From DASRDB01 sp035652815 (GTDB taxonomy: Bacteria; Chloroflexota; Ktedonobacteria; Ktedonobacterales; Ktedonobacteraceae): a stretch of 64,000 nt of DNA. The position numbers and the translations under genes were made by a program. Below are positions 27,182 to 36,037 of this stretch, piece after piece (position 1 is the first letter of the stretch; every line of letters starts with the position of its first letter). The DNA lies in contig DASRDB010000019.1 in NCBI GenBank assembly GCA_035652815.1, positions 62,001 through 126,000 of the forward strand, read 5' to 3'. The notes beneath the pieces are model-generated. The model did not search any database and was not told the origin of the DNA. It worked only from the letters and a program-made list of their open reading frames with translations.

Positions 27182-29797
27182 TTAAAGACTGCTTGCGGTG
27201 GGCAGTGTATCCAACCAGCGGCGCACTTCGCCTGCTTTGTAATTGCCGCTTGCCTCAAATATCGCCAGGCTTCTCTTTCCGTACTGGTAGGCATCGGCGG
27301 TGTTGTTACCGGCTGCTGCCACTCGTGCCAGTCCGTAGAGTGCGGTTGCGGCCAATACCTGACTGCGGTCAGAGGCGAGTTCCAGCGCTTCGCCGAAGGC
27401 TGCGGAGGCTTCATCGAGGTGAAGCCGTCCAAGTTGCAGTTCTCCCCAGACACTCAGGATATCACCCAACATGCGGTGGTGTCCGATCTGGCGAGCAATG
27501 GCGATACTTTCCTGGAAATACATTTCGGCCTGGCTGTACCTGCCCTGTTTCCCCGCATACTCTCCCAGATTCGCCAGCAAAACACTGATCCATTCGCGAT
27601 GACCGATCTCGCGAGCCAGTATCAAACCCTCCTGCAAGTAAGCTTCGGCTTGCTCATAGTTCCCTTGATCGCCGGCCAGAGCGCCTAAATTGAGCAGCAA
27701 AAGACTTATACCCTCACGGTGCCCGATTCGGCGCACCAGGGCCAGCCCTTCCTGCCAGTACATCTCGGCCTGGGCATAGTTTCCTTGCTGGTGAGCTAAC
27801 CATCCCAGGTTCGTCAGCACCAGGCGGATGCCTTCGGCGTACTCGGTCTGGCGAGCCAGTTCTAAACCTTCCTGCAAGTATGCCTCGGCCTGAGGATAAT
27901 CAGCCAGGTCACTTGCCACTGCTGCGAGGCTTTTCAACAAGTTAATGATACGCTCATGATGGCCTAACTGGCGAGCAAGAACCAGGCCCTCCTGGGCATA
28001 GAACACGGTTTTGGTGTTATCGCCTTGACGGTAAGCAATCGAACTGAGTGCCTGTAGCAGGGCGCTGATGAGTTCCTTGTGATCGTGGCGACGAGCAAGA
28101 GCCAGGCCTTCCTGCAGGTAGCCCTCAGCCCGAAGGTAGTCTGTTTGTTTCCCGACCACCTTCCCGAGATGTAACAAGACTTCAGAGAGCGAAAGATCGT
28201 CATGCAATGTCAGCGCTGCCTGTTGTGCCCGTTTGAGATGTTCTTCGGCCTGACCATATAAGCCCTGGGTTTCCAAGAATGGATAAAAGGCATTCACTCC
28301 GCGAATTAAAAGTACGTGCAGACCCTGCTTAAAGGCTATCACTAATGCGGCAAATATGTTGTTGATCTCTTGTTCGAGCGACTTGTAGTCATTTTGGTGC
28401 GCCTCTACGTAGCAGACGAAGTATTCGGCCATGCGTTGATAGACGTTCACATCGCTCAAGTGCGATCGGGCATAGTCGGCAATGGTCTGGTGGAGGGTGT
28501 AGCGGTCCGGGCCGCTGCCTTCGAGAAAGCCCACGTCGGTCAGTGTATCAAGGGCCTCAACGGACGCTCCTGAAACGGCTAGGGCTGCTTCCTCGGAGAA
28601 GCTGTTTGGCTTGGCGGGGAAGATGGAAAGGGCACGGAGGGTAGATTTCGCCTGCTCATCGAGATAATGGTCGCCAACCTCGATGACCGCCTGGAGGGAG
28701 AGAGGCGTTTCCTGCGACAGGTTGGGCGAGCGCTCGAGTAAGGCCAGTGGTTCTGAGAGGCGCAGGCGTTCCTCGACATTTTGCAGTCGTTCGATGGCGG
28801 CGCGCAGCCGACGAGATTGACCACTGTGAGATTGGGTGCGCAGGTAGTGACCAATAATGGTGAGGGCGAGAGGCAAAGCACCGACCGATTGCACCAGGAT
28901 ATGGGCTATCTTCGGATCGTTTTGCACGACCTGGGGAGCCAGGCGAGAAAGTAATTCGACGCCCTCGTTCTCGCTCAATTCGCGGACGACGGTAGCCCCT
29001 TCGGAGGCGAACTGCAGCGAGATGTTGGGGAAGCGGGTTGTGACCAGGTAGGCGCAGTACGAACCACCGACCTTGAAAGCCAGGGCATCTTCGATGCGCC
29101 AGACGTCATCGATAACCAGCAGCATGCGGCGTCTACCAATAGCCGCGCGCAAGGCTTTTGTCCAGGCCTCAACGGTAGTCAACCTGGCTACTTCCGAAGG
29201 AGGAAGGCCGAGCAACCCTCCCCAGCGACTCAGGAGCGCCAGCACATTCGGACGGGGACCCAGACCTGTCCAAAGAATGCCGTCTTGAAAATGATCGAGT
29301 ACGTCGCGGTCGTGAGCCAGGGCTACTGCAAGGGTGGTTTTGCCGACGCCGGGCAGGCCGTTGAGAGCGGTCAGAACGAGGCTGCTGTTGTTGCAGAGTC
29401 GCTGCTTGAGCAGGCGCAACAGGTCATTGCGACCGACGAGACCGGCAATGCCCGTTGGTGGGAGCGGAATAGCCGGGTCGTGTATGGAAGAAGGTGGGCC
29501 AGTGGGAGAAGGTTGCTCAGACAGCGGTTGTTGAGCGGGTGCTTCGGGACCTTCAGCCGATTCATCACGTTCCTCTGGAAGGAGGCCGAGATCTCTAGCA
29601 TTTTTGCCAAAGAGCGCACAGAGCTTGCGGCGATAGTAGGGACTGGGGAAGGCTGTGCCCCGCTCCCAGCGACTCAAATAGTAGTGATCGGCCCCAATCT
29701 GCTCGGCAACGTACTTTTGGGACCATCCTCGCAGTTCGCGTTCGTCTTTCAGTATCTGATTAGGTCGTGCCTGGGTGGCTTTTTTCATGGCTTCCAA
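27182..29797 (-). CDS. STAND regulator: XRE HTH + NB-ARC + long TPR array
   Basis: This 871-residue protein has an N-terminal XRE HTH (LRGWSQKYVAEQIGADHYYL), an NB-ARC ATPase with GLPGVGKTT (147-155) and LLVIDDVWR as Walker B, and about eight consecutive 40-residue TPR/Kinesin-light-chain-like repeats from about residue 540. Repeats recur around NYAQAEMYWQEGLALVRRIG and are alike enough to show recent internal duplication. It may sense a ligand and act on transcription. It ends 28 bases from the patatin stop, in convergent direction, and together with the similar gene at 20394 brackets the sigma-like/GMC/patatin block. Confidence 0.85.
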   Translation of the reverse strand: MEAMKKATQARPNQILKDERELRGWSQKYVAEQIGADHYYLSRWERGTAFPSPYYRRKLCALFGKNARDLGLLPEERDESAEGPEAPAQQPLSEQPSPTGPPSSIHDPAIPLPPTGIAGLVGRNDLLRLLKQRLCNNSSLVLTALNGLPGVGKTTLAVALAHDRDVLDHFQDGILWTGLGPRPNVLALLSRWGGLLGLPPSEVARLTTVEAWTKALRAAIGRRRMLLVIDDVWRIEDALAFKVGGSYCAYLVTTRFPNISLQFASEGATVVRELSENEGVELLSRLAPQVVQNDPKIAHILVQSVGALPLALTIIGHYLRTQSHSGQSRRLRAAIERLQNVEERLRLSEPLALLERSPNLSQETPLSLQAVIEVGDHYLDEQAKSTLRALSIFPAKPNSFSEEAALAVSGASVEALDTLTDVGFLEGSGPDRYTLHQTIADYARSHLSDVNVYQRMAEYFVCYVEAHQNDYKSLEQEINNIFAALVIAFKQGLHVLLIRGVNAFYPFLETQGLYGQAEEHLKRAQQAALTLHDDLSLSEVLLHLGKVVGKQTDYLRAEGYLQEGLALARRHDHKELISALLQALSSIAYRQGDNTKTVFYAQEGLVLARQLGHHERIINLLKSLAAVASDLADYPQAEAYLQEGLELARQTEYAEGIRLVLTNLGWLAHQQGNYAQAEMYWQEGLALVRRIGHREGISLLLLNLGALAGDQGNYEQAEAYLQEGLILAREIGHREWISVLLANLGEYAGKQGRYSQAEMYFQESIAIARQIGHHRMLGDILSVWGELQLGRLHLDEASAAFGEALELASDRSQVLAATALYGLARVAAAGNNTADAYQYGKRSLAIFEASGNYKAGEVRRWLDTLPTASSL

Positions 29798-30041
29798 ACC
29801 GGCCTTTACTAGTGTCTCGCAAAGTTGCCTGGCAAATGATAAGTTTAATATTATTCTAACAGAATACCTTCTCCATGCATACTATCAACAGTGGTGAATA
29901 ATCGCTGATTGCTATTAAGGCTTTTCCTTAGTTAACAAGCCTATGATAGGCCCATTTTATCATGGCTGGCTACTCATAAACAGGTATTTTAAAAGTGATA
30001 ATAATGGGAATCCATCCATAGGCAATTTGAACCTGAAAATA

Positions 30042-30260
30042 TTACTGGGATGCGATTGCTATGCTCCAGTGAGACCGGAACAGATGCACGGCAAACCCGT
30101 CGAGGGGAAAAGTAAGCGCATCGGCCTGGATGAAGTGAAAGGGATAATGCGGTTGTGGGGAAAGATCAACTCCCACCACTTCAAATCCGGCGCGAGCATA
30201 GCCAACGGCGCAGCCGCCCGCGCCGCAGAAGAGGTCGAGTAAACGAAGTCTATTGCTCAT
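30042..30260 (-). pseudogene. Truncated DNA (cytosine) methyltransferase fragment
   Basis: The 72-residue frame starts MSNRLRLLDLFCGAGG and runs VGYARAGFEVVGVD, the SAM-binding start of phage-type cytosine methyltransferases. It stops just where the catalytic SPPCQ motif should come; instead it reads AVHLFRSHWSIAIASQ. More than three quarters of a normal enzyme is missing and I find no continuation downstream. Its ATG overlaps the stop of the HTH gene (ATGA). It is best read as a relic of a phage or mobile element near the tRNA-Asp gene. Confidence 0.65.
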
Positions 30261-30526
30261 GCCTGTTCCCCTCCCTGCTGCTGGCGCTTGCGAGCGGCCC
30301 GTATCGTGCGCCGGATGGTTTCATAGGAGACGCTGTAATCTTTGGCGATTTGGCGCAACGTTTCGCCTTGCTCGATGCGGTGCAGCACATCAGGCCATTG
30401 CTCCGGGGAAATACCATACCTGGGGTTTTTGGGGCCAGGACGACGTTGGGAAGATCGAGGGCGCTGGTGTTGAGGTGAGAGGGAATCAAAAACGGGATAT
30501 TCTGTGACTTCTGAGAACGTTGTCAC
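30257..30526 (-). CDS. Small helix-turn-helix protein (resolvase-type HTH)
   Basis: This 89-residue protein has a C-terminal HTH of the Hin/resolvase kind: GISPEQWPDVLHRIEQGETL, then RQIAKDYSVSYETIRRTIRA. The N-terminus is short and Pro/Arg rich. It is coupled by a four-base overlap to the methyltransferase fragment and starts 30 bases from the 3' end of tRNA-Asp. Such small HTH proteins occur in phage remnants. It may still be expressed, but its regulatory target is unknown. Confidence 0.6.
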   Translation of the reverse strand: MTTFSEVTEYPVFDSLSPQHQRPRSSQRRPGPKNPRYGISPEQWPDVLHRIEQGETLRQIAKDYSVSYETIRRTIRAARKRQQQGGEQA

Positions 30527-30555
30527 GGAATTATCCCGCGAGATTTTACCAAGAC

Positions 30556-30629
30556 CGGAACCGACGGGATTCGAACCCGCGATCTTCTGCGTGACAGGCA
30601 GACATGTTAGGCCACTACACCACGGCTCC
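30556..30629 (-). tRNA. tRNA-Asp (GTC)
   Basis: The minus strand folds as a tRNA. The acceptor arm pairs GGAGCCG with CGGTTCC, the T-arm has GGTTCGAATCC, and the anticodon stem-loop is CTGTCAC with anticodon GTC. G73, the aspartate discriminator, follows, and CCA is not encoded. D-loop sequence (GGTGTAGTGGCCTAACATG) is normal. A consensus promoter lies at 30667-30695. Confidence 0.95.
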
Positions 30630-30666
30630 TTTTTTGCAACCGCTTTTTTTATCGGCTGCGAGTAGG

Positions 30667-30695
30667 ATAATACCAGACTTGCGGCTTGCTGTCAA
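30667..30695 (-). promoter_or_regulatory. Sigma-70 promoter of tRNA-Asp
   Basis: On the minus strand TTGACA (30695-30690) and TATTAT (30672-30667) are 17 bases apart, a near-perfect vegetative promoter. The predicted start is about 30 bases before the tRNA. Confidence 0.85.
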
Positions 30696-30862
30696 GCCCC
30701 AGGCAAGCCCAATTTTTCGATTTGCTCCGTTTTTCCTAAAGAAAGTACCCTTACTTTTTTATTGATAGGTAAGGGAACTGAGATTTCAAGCCGCTCTCTA
30801 TAATGGGAGTGAGAATACTAACCAGCCGGTATTTGTCTGACTTTCAGGGAGAACTTATATTT

Positions 30863-31639
30863 ATGCCTATTGTAAAACCTATACCCCAGTTTTCAAGCCA
30901 ATCCAATAATGCTTCAGATGAGAAAAACGAGACGCCTGTTCATAAAGTTCCCTGCTCAATTTGCGATGCAGTTTACGCTCCCGCTCCAGAGCAAAGCATG
31001 TTCTTAGAGCAGTCTGCGCTCGAAGCGGCATTTATGAGTGCCTGTCATTATTGTTTTCGCTGTCGGCGTCCTGCCTGTCCTCAATGTTGGGATGAGGTGC
31101 ATGGTGTCTGTGGAGCATGTGTGGAAGAGGTAGGACTGCCCTTTCGTCGGCAGGCTGCTCCACTTGATGGATTGCTTTTTCCCCCCGCATTCAATGGACA
31201 AGCTGATGGAGCAGGAATTTCACTGACTTCTGTAAGCGAGCTACTTATCATGGTGCGACCAGGACGTTTTACACTACAAACTCTATATAAGCAAGAAGGT
31301 ACTCAGGTGGATACGGAGATAGTTCCGGGCGAAGAGGATGTGATGCCAATTGCGCTATCAATTCCAACTAAGGAATCAAGCGAAGTGCTGAAGGAATATG
31401 ATAAAGAGGTGGAGATTGAGAGCAAGAAGAGAGCGCCAGAGAAGGGAAGCAGGGCCAGTTCTCTCGAAAGTATATTAACCTGGCTTGCGGTGGTGATTCT
31501 GCTGGCGATGAACACTCTGATTGTCCTCGCGTATTTTCTGCCCACCGTTAATCTGTGGCTGTTGCGTCTTGTCAATATTGACATTCATGCCGAGATCACC
31601 TATCTTGTACATATCATTCAGCAACTTTTTAAAAAGTAG
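30863..31639 (+). CDS. Zinc-ribbon protein with C-terminal membrane helix
   Basis: The 258-residue protein is not a known enzyme to me. Near residues 30-95 it has several Cys pairs (PCSICD, CHYCFRCRRPACPQC, CGAC) that could bind two zinc ions in a treble-clef or B-box-like array. A middle acidic/Ser-rich region follows, then one or two membrane segments near the end (ILTWLAVVILLAMNTLIVLAYF). I start it at the ATG at 30863 (MPIVKPIP), which has a GGGAG site; the frame opens 20 codons earlier. It precedes the NYN nuclease gene by 11 bases, so the two probably form an operon. Confidence 0.7.
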   Translation: MPIVKPIPQFSSQSNNASDEKNETPVHKVPCSICDAVYAPAPEQSMFLEQSALEAAFMSACHYCFRCRRPACPQCWDEVHGVCGACVEEVGLPFRRQAAPLDGLLFPPAFNGQADGAGISLTSVSELLIMVRPGRFTLQTLYKQEGTQVDTEIVPGEEDVMPIALSIPTKESSEVLKEYDKEVEIESKKRAPEKGSRASSLESILTWLAVVILLAMNTLIVLAYFLPTVNLWLLRLVNIDIHAEITYLVHIIQQLFKK

Positions 31640-31650
31640 GCGAGTTTATT

Positions 31651-32178
31651 GTGGGACGTGAGATTCTTGTTGATGGCTATAATGTGATTAAACGCGACCC
31701 GGCTTTTCATGCTCTGCACATGAAGAATCTTGGGGCTGCCCGCGATGCGCTTGTCCGGCAACTCATAAGCAAGTATCGCCATACTCCTCATCATGTCACC
31801 GTTGTTTTTGATGGCGATGGTCCGCGCGAGCAAACTATCCACGAACAGCGTGTGCGTATCATTTTCTCCGTTCGTGGACAGACCGCCGATTGCGTTATTT
31901 CACGGCTGGCTGCTCAGGCACGCGCCCAGGGGAAAGAAGTGGAATTGTATAGTGATGACCTGGAAGTGCAGCACGCCATCAAAAAAGAAGGCGGCAATGC
32001 ATATACGACAGGACAACTAACCTCTCACTTGAACGAGCCGCCCCACTATTTGAAACGACAGGTGCGCTATCGTCAATTTGCGCGCCAGAAATATGGCCTC
32101 AACCCCACTTCCGGTAAAGATGATGATCTTTATCGCGATATTTCGTATAGTCATAAAAAGAAACGCCGTAAGAGATAG
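31651..32178 (+). CDS. YacP-like NYN-domain ribonuclease
   Basis: This 175-residue protein is a PIN-like NYN nuclease of the YacP/Rae1 family. Motifs: ILVDGYNVI at the start (catalytic Asp), TVVFDGDGP, and DCVISRLAAQA and YSDDLEVQ with the remaining acidic residues. The tail is Lys/Arg rich (KKKRRKR), fitting RNA or ribosome binding. Bacillus Rae1 cuts mRNA in the ribosomal A site. The start is GTG at 31651, with AGTAGGCGAG upstream; no ATG fits the conserved N-terminus. Confidence 0.85.
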   Translation: MGREILVDGYNVIKRDPAFHALHMKNLGAARDALVRQLISKYRHTPHHVTVVFDGDGPREQTIHEQRVRIIFSVRGQTADCVISRLAAQARAQGKEVELYSDDLEVQHAIKKEGGNAYTTGQLTSHLNEPPHYLKRQVRYRQFARQKYGLNPTSGKDDDLYRDISYSHKKKRRKR

Positions 32179-32200
32179 ACGCAAAAGATAAAAGAGGGAA

Positions 32201-32249
32201 AAGAGAAGAGCCTTGCGCTGGTTTTTCATCGCGGTGAGGCTCTTCTCTT
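32201..32249. terminator. Shared hairpin between convergent genes
   Basis: AAGAGAAGAGCC (32201-32212) and GGCTCTTCTCTT (32238-32249) form a perfect 12-bp stem with a 25-base loop. It lies between the nuclease gene and the convergent glycosyltransferase. Moderately T-rich sequence follows on both strands. A bidirectional terminator is likely. Confidence 0.6.
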
Positions 32250-32262
32250 GTATTAAAAATGC

Positions 32263-33072
32263 TTATTTCGTCGCGCCTGATGAGGACTCGGCGAGTTCTG
32301 TATCAGGGCGATCATCAGAAAGTGATGCCGACGACTCCGGTTTCACCGGTGAAGTAGAGGGGCGGGAGGCCGAGGTTTTGCCCAGGCGCGTGCGCAGCAC
32401 CCAGGTAAAGCCTTCCACGAAGATTTTCCGCGACATTTTGGATTTTCCAACACGCCGGTCGAGGAAGATGATGGGAATCTCGACGATTCTGAAGCCCTTC
32501 TTGTAGACGCGGTATGCCAATTCCACCTGGAAGGCGTAACCCTGCGATTCGATGTGGTCGAGGTCGATGCTTTCCAGCACTTCGCGGCGGTAGCAGCGAT
32601 AGCCTGCTGTGCAGTCATGCACCGGAATGCCGAGCATGAAACGGGCGAAGATATTGCCGCCGCCGCTTATGAAGCGACGCAGGAGCGACCAGTTGGGAGT
32701 ACCGCCGCCGGAGATATAGCGCGAACCAATTACTAAGTCAGCATTTTCAATAGCCTTCAGGAAATCTGGGAGATAGCGCGGATTATGAGAAAAGTCCGCA
32801 TCCATCTCGAAGGCCGCGTCATAGCCATGCTCAATCGCATATTTGAACCCAGCGATATAGGCGGTACCTAATCCTAATTTTCCAGCACGATGCATTACAT
32901 GCACCTGGGGATTTTCGCTGGATATCTCGTCCGCCAGCTTTCCTGTGCCATCAGGCGAATTGTCATCGACGATCAATACATCTGTCTTTGGCGCAGAGGT
33001 AAATATTTCTTTGAGCAGAGGACGCAGATTATCTAATTCGTTATAGGTTGGCACAATAATGAGTGTTTTCAT
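32263..33072 (-). CDS. Polyprenol-phosphate mannosyltransferase (DPM1-like)
   Basis: The 269-residue GT2 enzyme transfers a hexose, probably mannose, from a nucleotide sugar to polyprenyl phosphate on the inner face of the membrane. It shows IIVPTYNELDNLRPLL, VLIVDDNSPDGTG, the metal-binding FEMDADFSHNPRYLP and the QVELAYRVYKKG region. There is no C-terminal membrane domain, as in short DPM1/Ppm1 D2-type proteins. The last 25 residues are Ser/Pro rich. It is the third gene of a UbiA-flippase-DPM operon, with its ATG overlapping the previous stop by four bases. Confidence 0.9.
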   Translation of the reverse strand: MKTLIIVPTYNELDNLRPLLKEIFTSAPKTDVLIVDDNSPDGTGKLADEISSENPQVHVMHRAGKLGLGTAYIAGFKYAIEHGYDAAFEMDADFSHNPRYLPDFLKAIENADLVIGSRYISGGGTPNWSLLRRFISGGGNIFARFMLGIPVHDCTAGYRCYRREVLESIDLDHIESQGYAFQVELAYRVYKKGFRIVEIPIIFLDRRVGKSKMSRKIFVEGFTWVLRTRLGKTSASRPSTSPVKPESSASLSDDRPDTELAESSSGATK

Positions 33073-34151
33073 ACTGATGTCTCTCCAGTACTAGATCTTA
33101 CAGCCGCAGTTTCTAAATCCGGCTGATTGTGTGTCTGAGGTGTAACCTCGTTGCCGATCGGGAGTACGTCTTTTGCCTCCTCTTCCTGAGCAAAAATGTC
33201 GATGCGCTGCGTTGCCCTGAAAAGTAGCAAGGCGATAACGCCGAGCGCCAGGCCAAACCAGAGGGTGCAGAGACGAATCAAGAGCGTCGCTGCGCCACCT
33301 ATCGTTGCTGAGGATGTCAGAAGCAAACGCATCAGTCCTAACATACTACCATCGGCAGTGCCGAGTCCGCCCGGTAGACCTGAGGCAGACCCAATGAGCG
33401 ATGAGATGGTGAGAATAAACATGGCCTTGACAAACAGGTCTGGCCCGGCACCTATTCCCAGTCCCATAAAGACAAAATAGAGTGCGGCGCATTCTCCTGA
33501 CCAGGAAATAACGCCAATGCAGATAGCCAGCAGCAAAGGACGCCACTGGAACAGTGTGTACGAGCTTTCATAAAAGGCCCGGAGCGGGTTGGCGATCCGT
33601 GACACCACAGGAAGCCGCTCGCCCCAGGTCAGCAGCGCCAGCGAAAGGTGACGGTTCTGGATGACGAGAATGCCTGCCAGTCCGCAGACCAGAAACAGCA
33701 GCAAAAACTCCAGCCCGTATCGATACAGCACGAGACCCAGAGAAGCCAGGATAATCATTGCAATGCCGTCCGTCAGCCGCTCCGCTACAATAATGGGCGA
33801 GGTGCGACTGATCGGCTCTCCTGTCGAACGTTTCAGCAGGTAGGATTTGAGTAATTCACCAACCTTACCAGGAGTAATCGCCATAGACAGGCCGGAAATG
33901 AAGATCATCAGGCTTTTTTGCCAGCTTAATCGTATATGCAAGCGCCGCAGGTAGTACTGCCACTTTCCAAACCGTCCAACATAATTGAACAGCGTCAAGC
34001 CCAGGATGAGCGGCAGGAACTCCCAGCGAAAGTGCGCCAGGGCCATCACCATCTGCGGCAGATCTCCATACAGCGCAATGGCGATCAGCACGATGAACGC
34101 CAGCGCTAATGAAAAAATGAGACCTGTACGTAACTTTTTACGAGTAAGCAA
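33069..34151 (-). CDS. Lysylphosphatidylglycerol-synthase-type (UPF0104) membrane protein
   Basis: This integral membrane protein (about 360 aa, eight or so helices) belongs to the AglD/UPF0104 flippase-like family, often found with dolichol-phosphate mannose synthases. It has SMAITPGKVGELLKSYLLKR and SLIGSASGLPGGLGTADGSM, both typical. The ORF opens at 34211, but that overlaps the preceding stop by 46 bases; a TTG at 34151 with AAAGGA upstream avoids that overlap and is my choice, with modest confidence. It may help flip or regulate lipid-linked sugars made by its neighbours. Confidence 0.8.
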   Translation of the reverse strand: MLTRKKLRTGLIFSLALAFIVLIAIALYGDLPQMVMALAHFRWEFLPLILGLTLFNYVGRFGKWQYYLRRLHIRLSWQKSLMIFISGLSMAITPGKVGELLKSYLLKRSTGEPISRTSPIIVAERLTDGIAMIILASLGLVLYRYGLEFLLLFLVCGLAGILVIQNRHLSLALLTWGERLPVVSRIANPLRAFYESSYTLFQWRPLLLAICIGVISWSGECAALYFVFMGLGIGAGPDLFVKAMFILTISSLIGSASGLPGGLGTADGSMLGLMRLLLTSSATIGGAATLLIRLCTLWFGLALGVIALLLFRATQRIDIFAQEEEAKDVLPIGNEVTPQTHNQPDLETAAVRSSTGETSV

Positions 34152-34165
34152 GACAAGTATTTCCT

Positions 34166-35206
34166 TTACGATGGTAATACATACAGGACGATAATGATTA
34201 ACGCTATACACAGTACAACGGTTCCAAGCATGTGCCTGTCACGTAACAGTACTTCTTCTGGACTTCCGCCTTCCATACGCATATGCACGAGGTAGAGATA
34301 GCGGAACATGCCGTACAGCACAAGTGGAATAGTAATCATCAGCCGGTGATTGCCCGTTGGTCCCTGGAAGGTATACAGGCTGTAGGCCATCAGGGTAGCA
34401 GCGGTGACGATGGTAATCATCTGGTCGAGCAGGGGCAGGCTATATTCTTTAAGAATCCGGCGATGGTGACTGGCATCACCTTGCAGGAGCGTCAGTTCGT
34501 TGCGTCGTTTATTCAAGGCCAGGAAGAGTGAGAGCAGGATAGTGACGAGATAGAGCCAGGGTGAAATACTCACAGGTATGACTACCGTACCAGCCAGGAT
34601 GCGCAGCACGAAGCCACTGGCGATGATAAAGACATCCAGCAGCACGACATGCTTGAGTTTCGCGCTATACAACACCATTAGTACCAGATAGGCCGCGACG
34701 GTCAGCGCAAACATCAGGCTACTGCCGCCGTAATTGGCAAATATATCCTTTTGAGGCGTGATGGGAATAAAGAAGATCACGCCTGAGAGCGACGCGCAGA
34801 TGAAGACGAGCAGCCCGATGGTGAAAATGGCCCAGGATGCAGGCAACGCGCCAGACGCGAGCGGACGCTTCGATTTGACAGGATGCCTGCGATCATTCTC
34901 CAGGTCCAGCAGGTCGTTCAGCAAATAAATCGTGCTGGATGCCAGGCAAAAGGTGATAAATGCTACGAAGGCCCGCTCGAACGAGGTGATCGCGAGCAGG
35001 CGCTGCGCGAAGACTATGCCTACAAAAATAGCAAGATTTTTTGTCCACTGGCGCGGGCGCATGGCTTGCAGTAGTGCCAGCATACGCCCGCCTGTTCGCA
35101 ATTGCGAAGCCTTACCTGTTGCTTTGTCACTAAGCGGGGCCTCTGTTTCAGTTGCGTTCGTTTGCGTAGTGATCGTTTTTTCCAAGAATACAGGTTCCTT
35201 TGACAT
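34166..35206 (-). CDS. Decaprenyl-phosphate phosphoribosyltransferase-like UbiA protein
   Basis: The 346-residue UbiA-superfamily membrane prenyltransferase has the metal-binding motif NDLLDLENDRRHPVKSKRP in the first cytosolic loop and KLKHVVLLDVFIIASGFVLR near the second aspartate-rich site. About nine helices follow a charged N-terminus of about 40 residues. The closest known kind is mycobacterial Rv3806c, which puts phosphoribose on decaprenyl phosphate for arabinan synthesis. It begins the operon with the flippase-like and DPM1-like genes. The exact prenyl acceptor is an inference. Confidence 0.85.
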   Translation of the reverse strand: MSKEPVFLEKTITTQTNATETEAPLSDKATGKASQLRTGGRMLALLQAMRPRQWTKNLAIFVGIVFAQRLLAITSFERAFVAFITFCLASSTIYLLNDLLDLENDRRHPVKSKRPLASGALPASWAIFTIGLLVFICASLSGVIFFIPITPQKDIFANYGGSSLMFALTVAAYLVLMVLYSAKLKHVVLLDVFIIASGFVLRILAGTVVIPVSISPWLYLVTILLSLFLALNKRRNELTLLQGDASHHRRILKEYSLPLLDQMITIVTAATLMAYSLYTFQGPTGNHRLMITIPLVLYGMFRYLYLVHMRMEGGSPEEVLLRDRHMLGTVVLCIALIIIVLYVLPS

Positions 35207-35347
35207 CCAGAAACAGCATTACCGTACTTCCACACCTATCAGACGTATGGTCGGGAAAGTCAGTAACAGTATGTAGGACAACGGGGTACGTGGAGAAAGG
35301 CGAGATAGCTGGAGCCCGCTTGCTCAACAGCTATCCCGGAAGTAGCC

Positions 35348-36037
35348 TTAGTAGATGCGGCGTTTCAAATCAGCAATGCGGTGGAGAGTGATACGATGCT
35401 TGTCGGTGCTGATGAAGTCTTTCTCGGTGAAATACCCCATAACCTTGTTTACGCTCTCTCGCGATGCTCCCACCATCGAGGCCAGCTCCTGCTGAGTGAG
35501 GCGCACATCGATACGAATGCCGTCGTCGGTCTTCACGCCATGTGCATCGGCAAGTTCCAGCAATTTTTTCGCCACGCGCCCATACACATCCAGGAAAATC
35601 AAGTCCTCGACCATCTGGTCCGTGTTGCGCAGTCGCCGGGTCAACGATTCGAGGATGTGTAAGGCGATCTTGGGATTCTTCATGATTGCATTGTGGAAAT
35701 CGCTGCGCTGCAGGGTGTAGCATTCGACCTTTTCCAGGGCAATGGCATCGGTGGAGCGGGGCAGGCCATCTAGCAGAGCAAATTCGCCGAAATACTCGCC
35801 CTTGCCCAGCACCGCCAGCGAAATTTCCTGTCCATCGGGGCTGATGATACAGATTTTGACTTTCCCGTCCTTAATCACGTACAACACCTGTCCCGGATCA
35901 TCCCTATGGAAAATGACTTCGCCAGAGCGGAAGGAGCGCCGCTTCGCGACCGACATCAACTCTTGAATTTCCTCATCGGAAAGATCAGCAAACAGGGAAA
36001 CCTGTTTTAGATATGACGTTTCTTTCTCTGTTTCCAT
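35348..36037 (-). CDS. Crp/Fnr-family transcription regulator
   Basis: The product (229 aa) has a cyclic-nucleotide-binding beta-barrel (residues about 15-130: VIFHRDDPGQVLYVIKDGKVKI, LGKGEYFGEFALLDGLPRSTDA) and a C-terminal winged HTH with RLTQQELASMVGASRESVNKVM. The phosphate-binding Glu and Arg of PBC are present in FGEFALLDGLPRST. No Cys for an Fnr Fe-S cluster is visible at the N-terminus. The ATG at 36037 follows AAAAAGGAAT. It diverges from the Mrp gene across a 419-base region. Confidence 0.92.
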   Translation of the reverse strand: METEKETSYLKQVSLFADLSDEEIQELMSVAKRRSFRSGEVIFHRDDPGQVLYVIKDGKVKICIISPDGQEISLAVLGKGEYFGEFALLDGLPRSTDAIALEKVECYTLQRSDFHNAIMKNPKIALHILESLTRRLRNTDQMVEDLIFLDVYGRVAKKLLELADAHGVKTDDGIRIDVRLTQQELASMVGASRESVNKVMGYFTEKDFISTDKHRITLHRIADLKRRIY

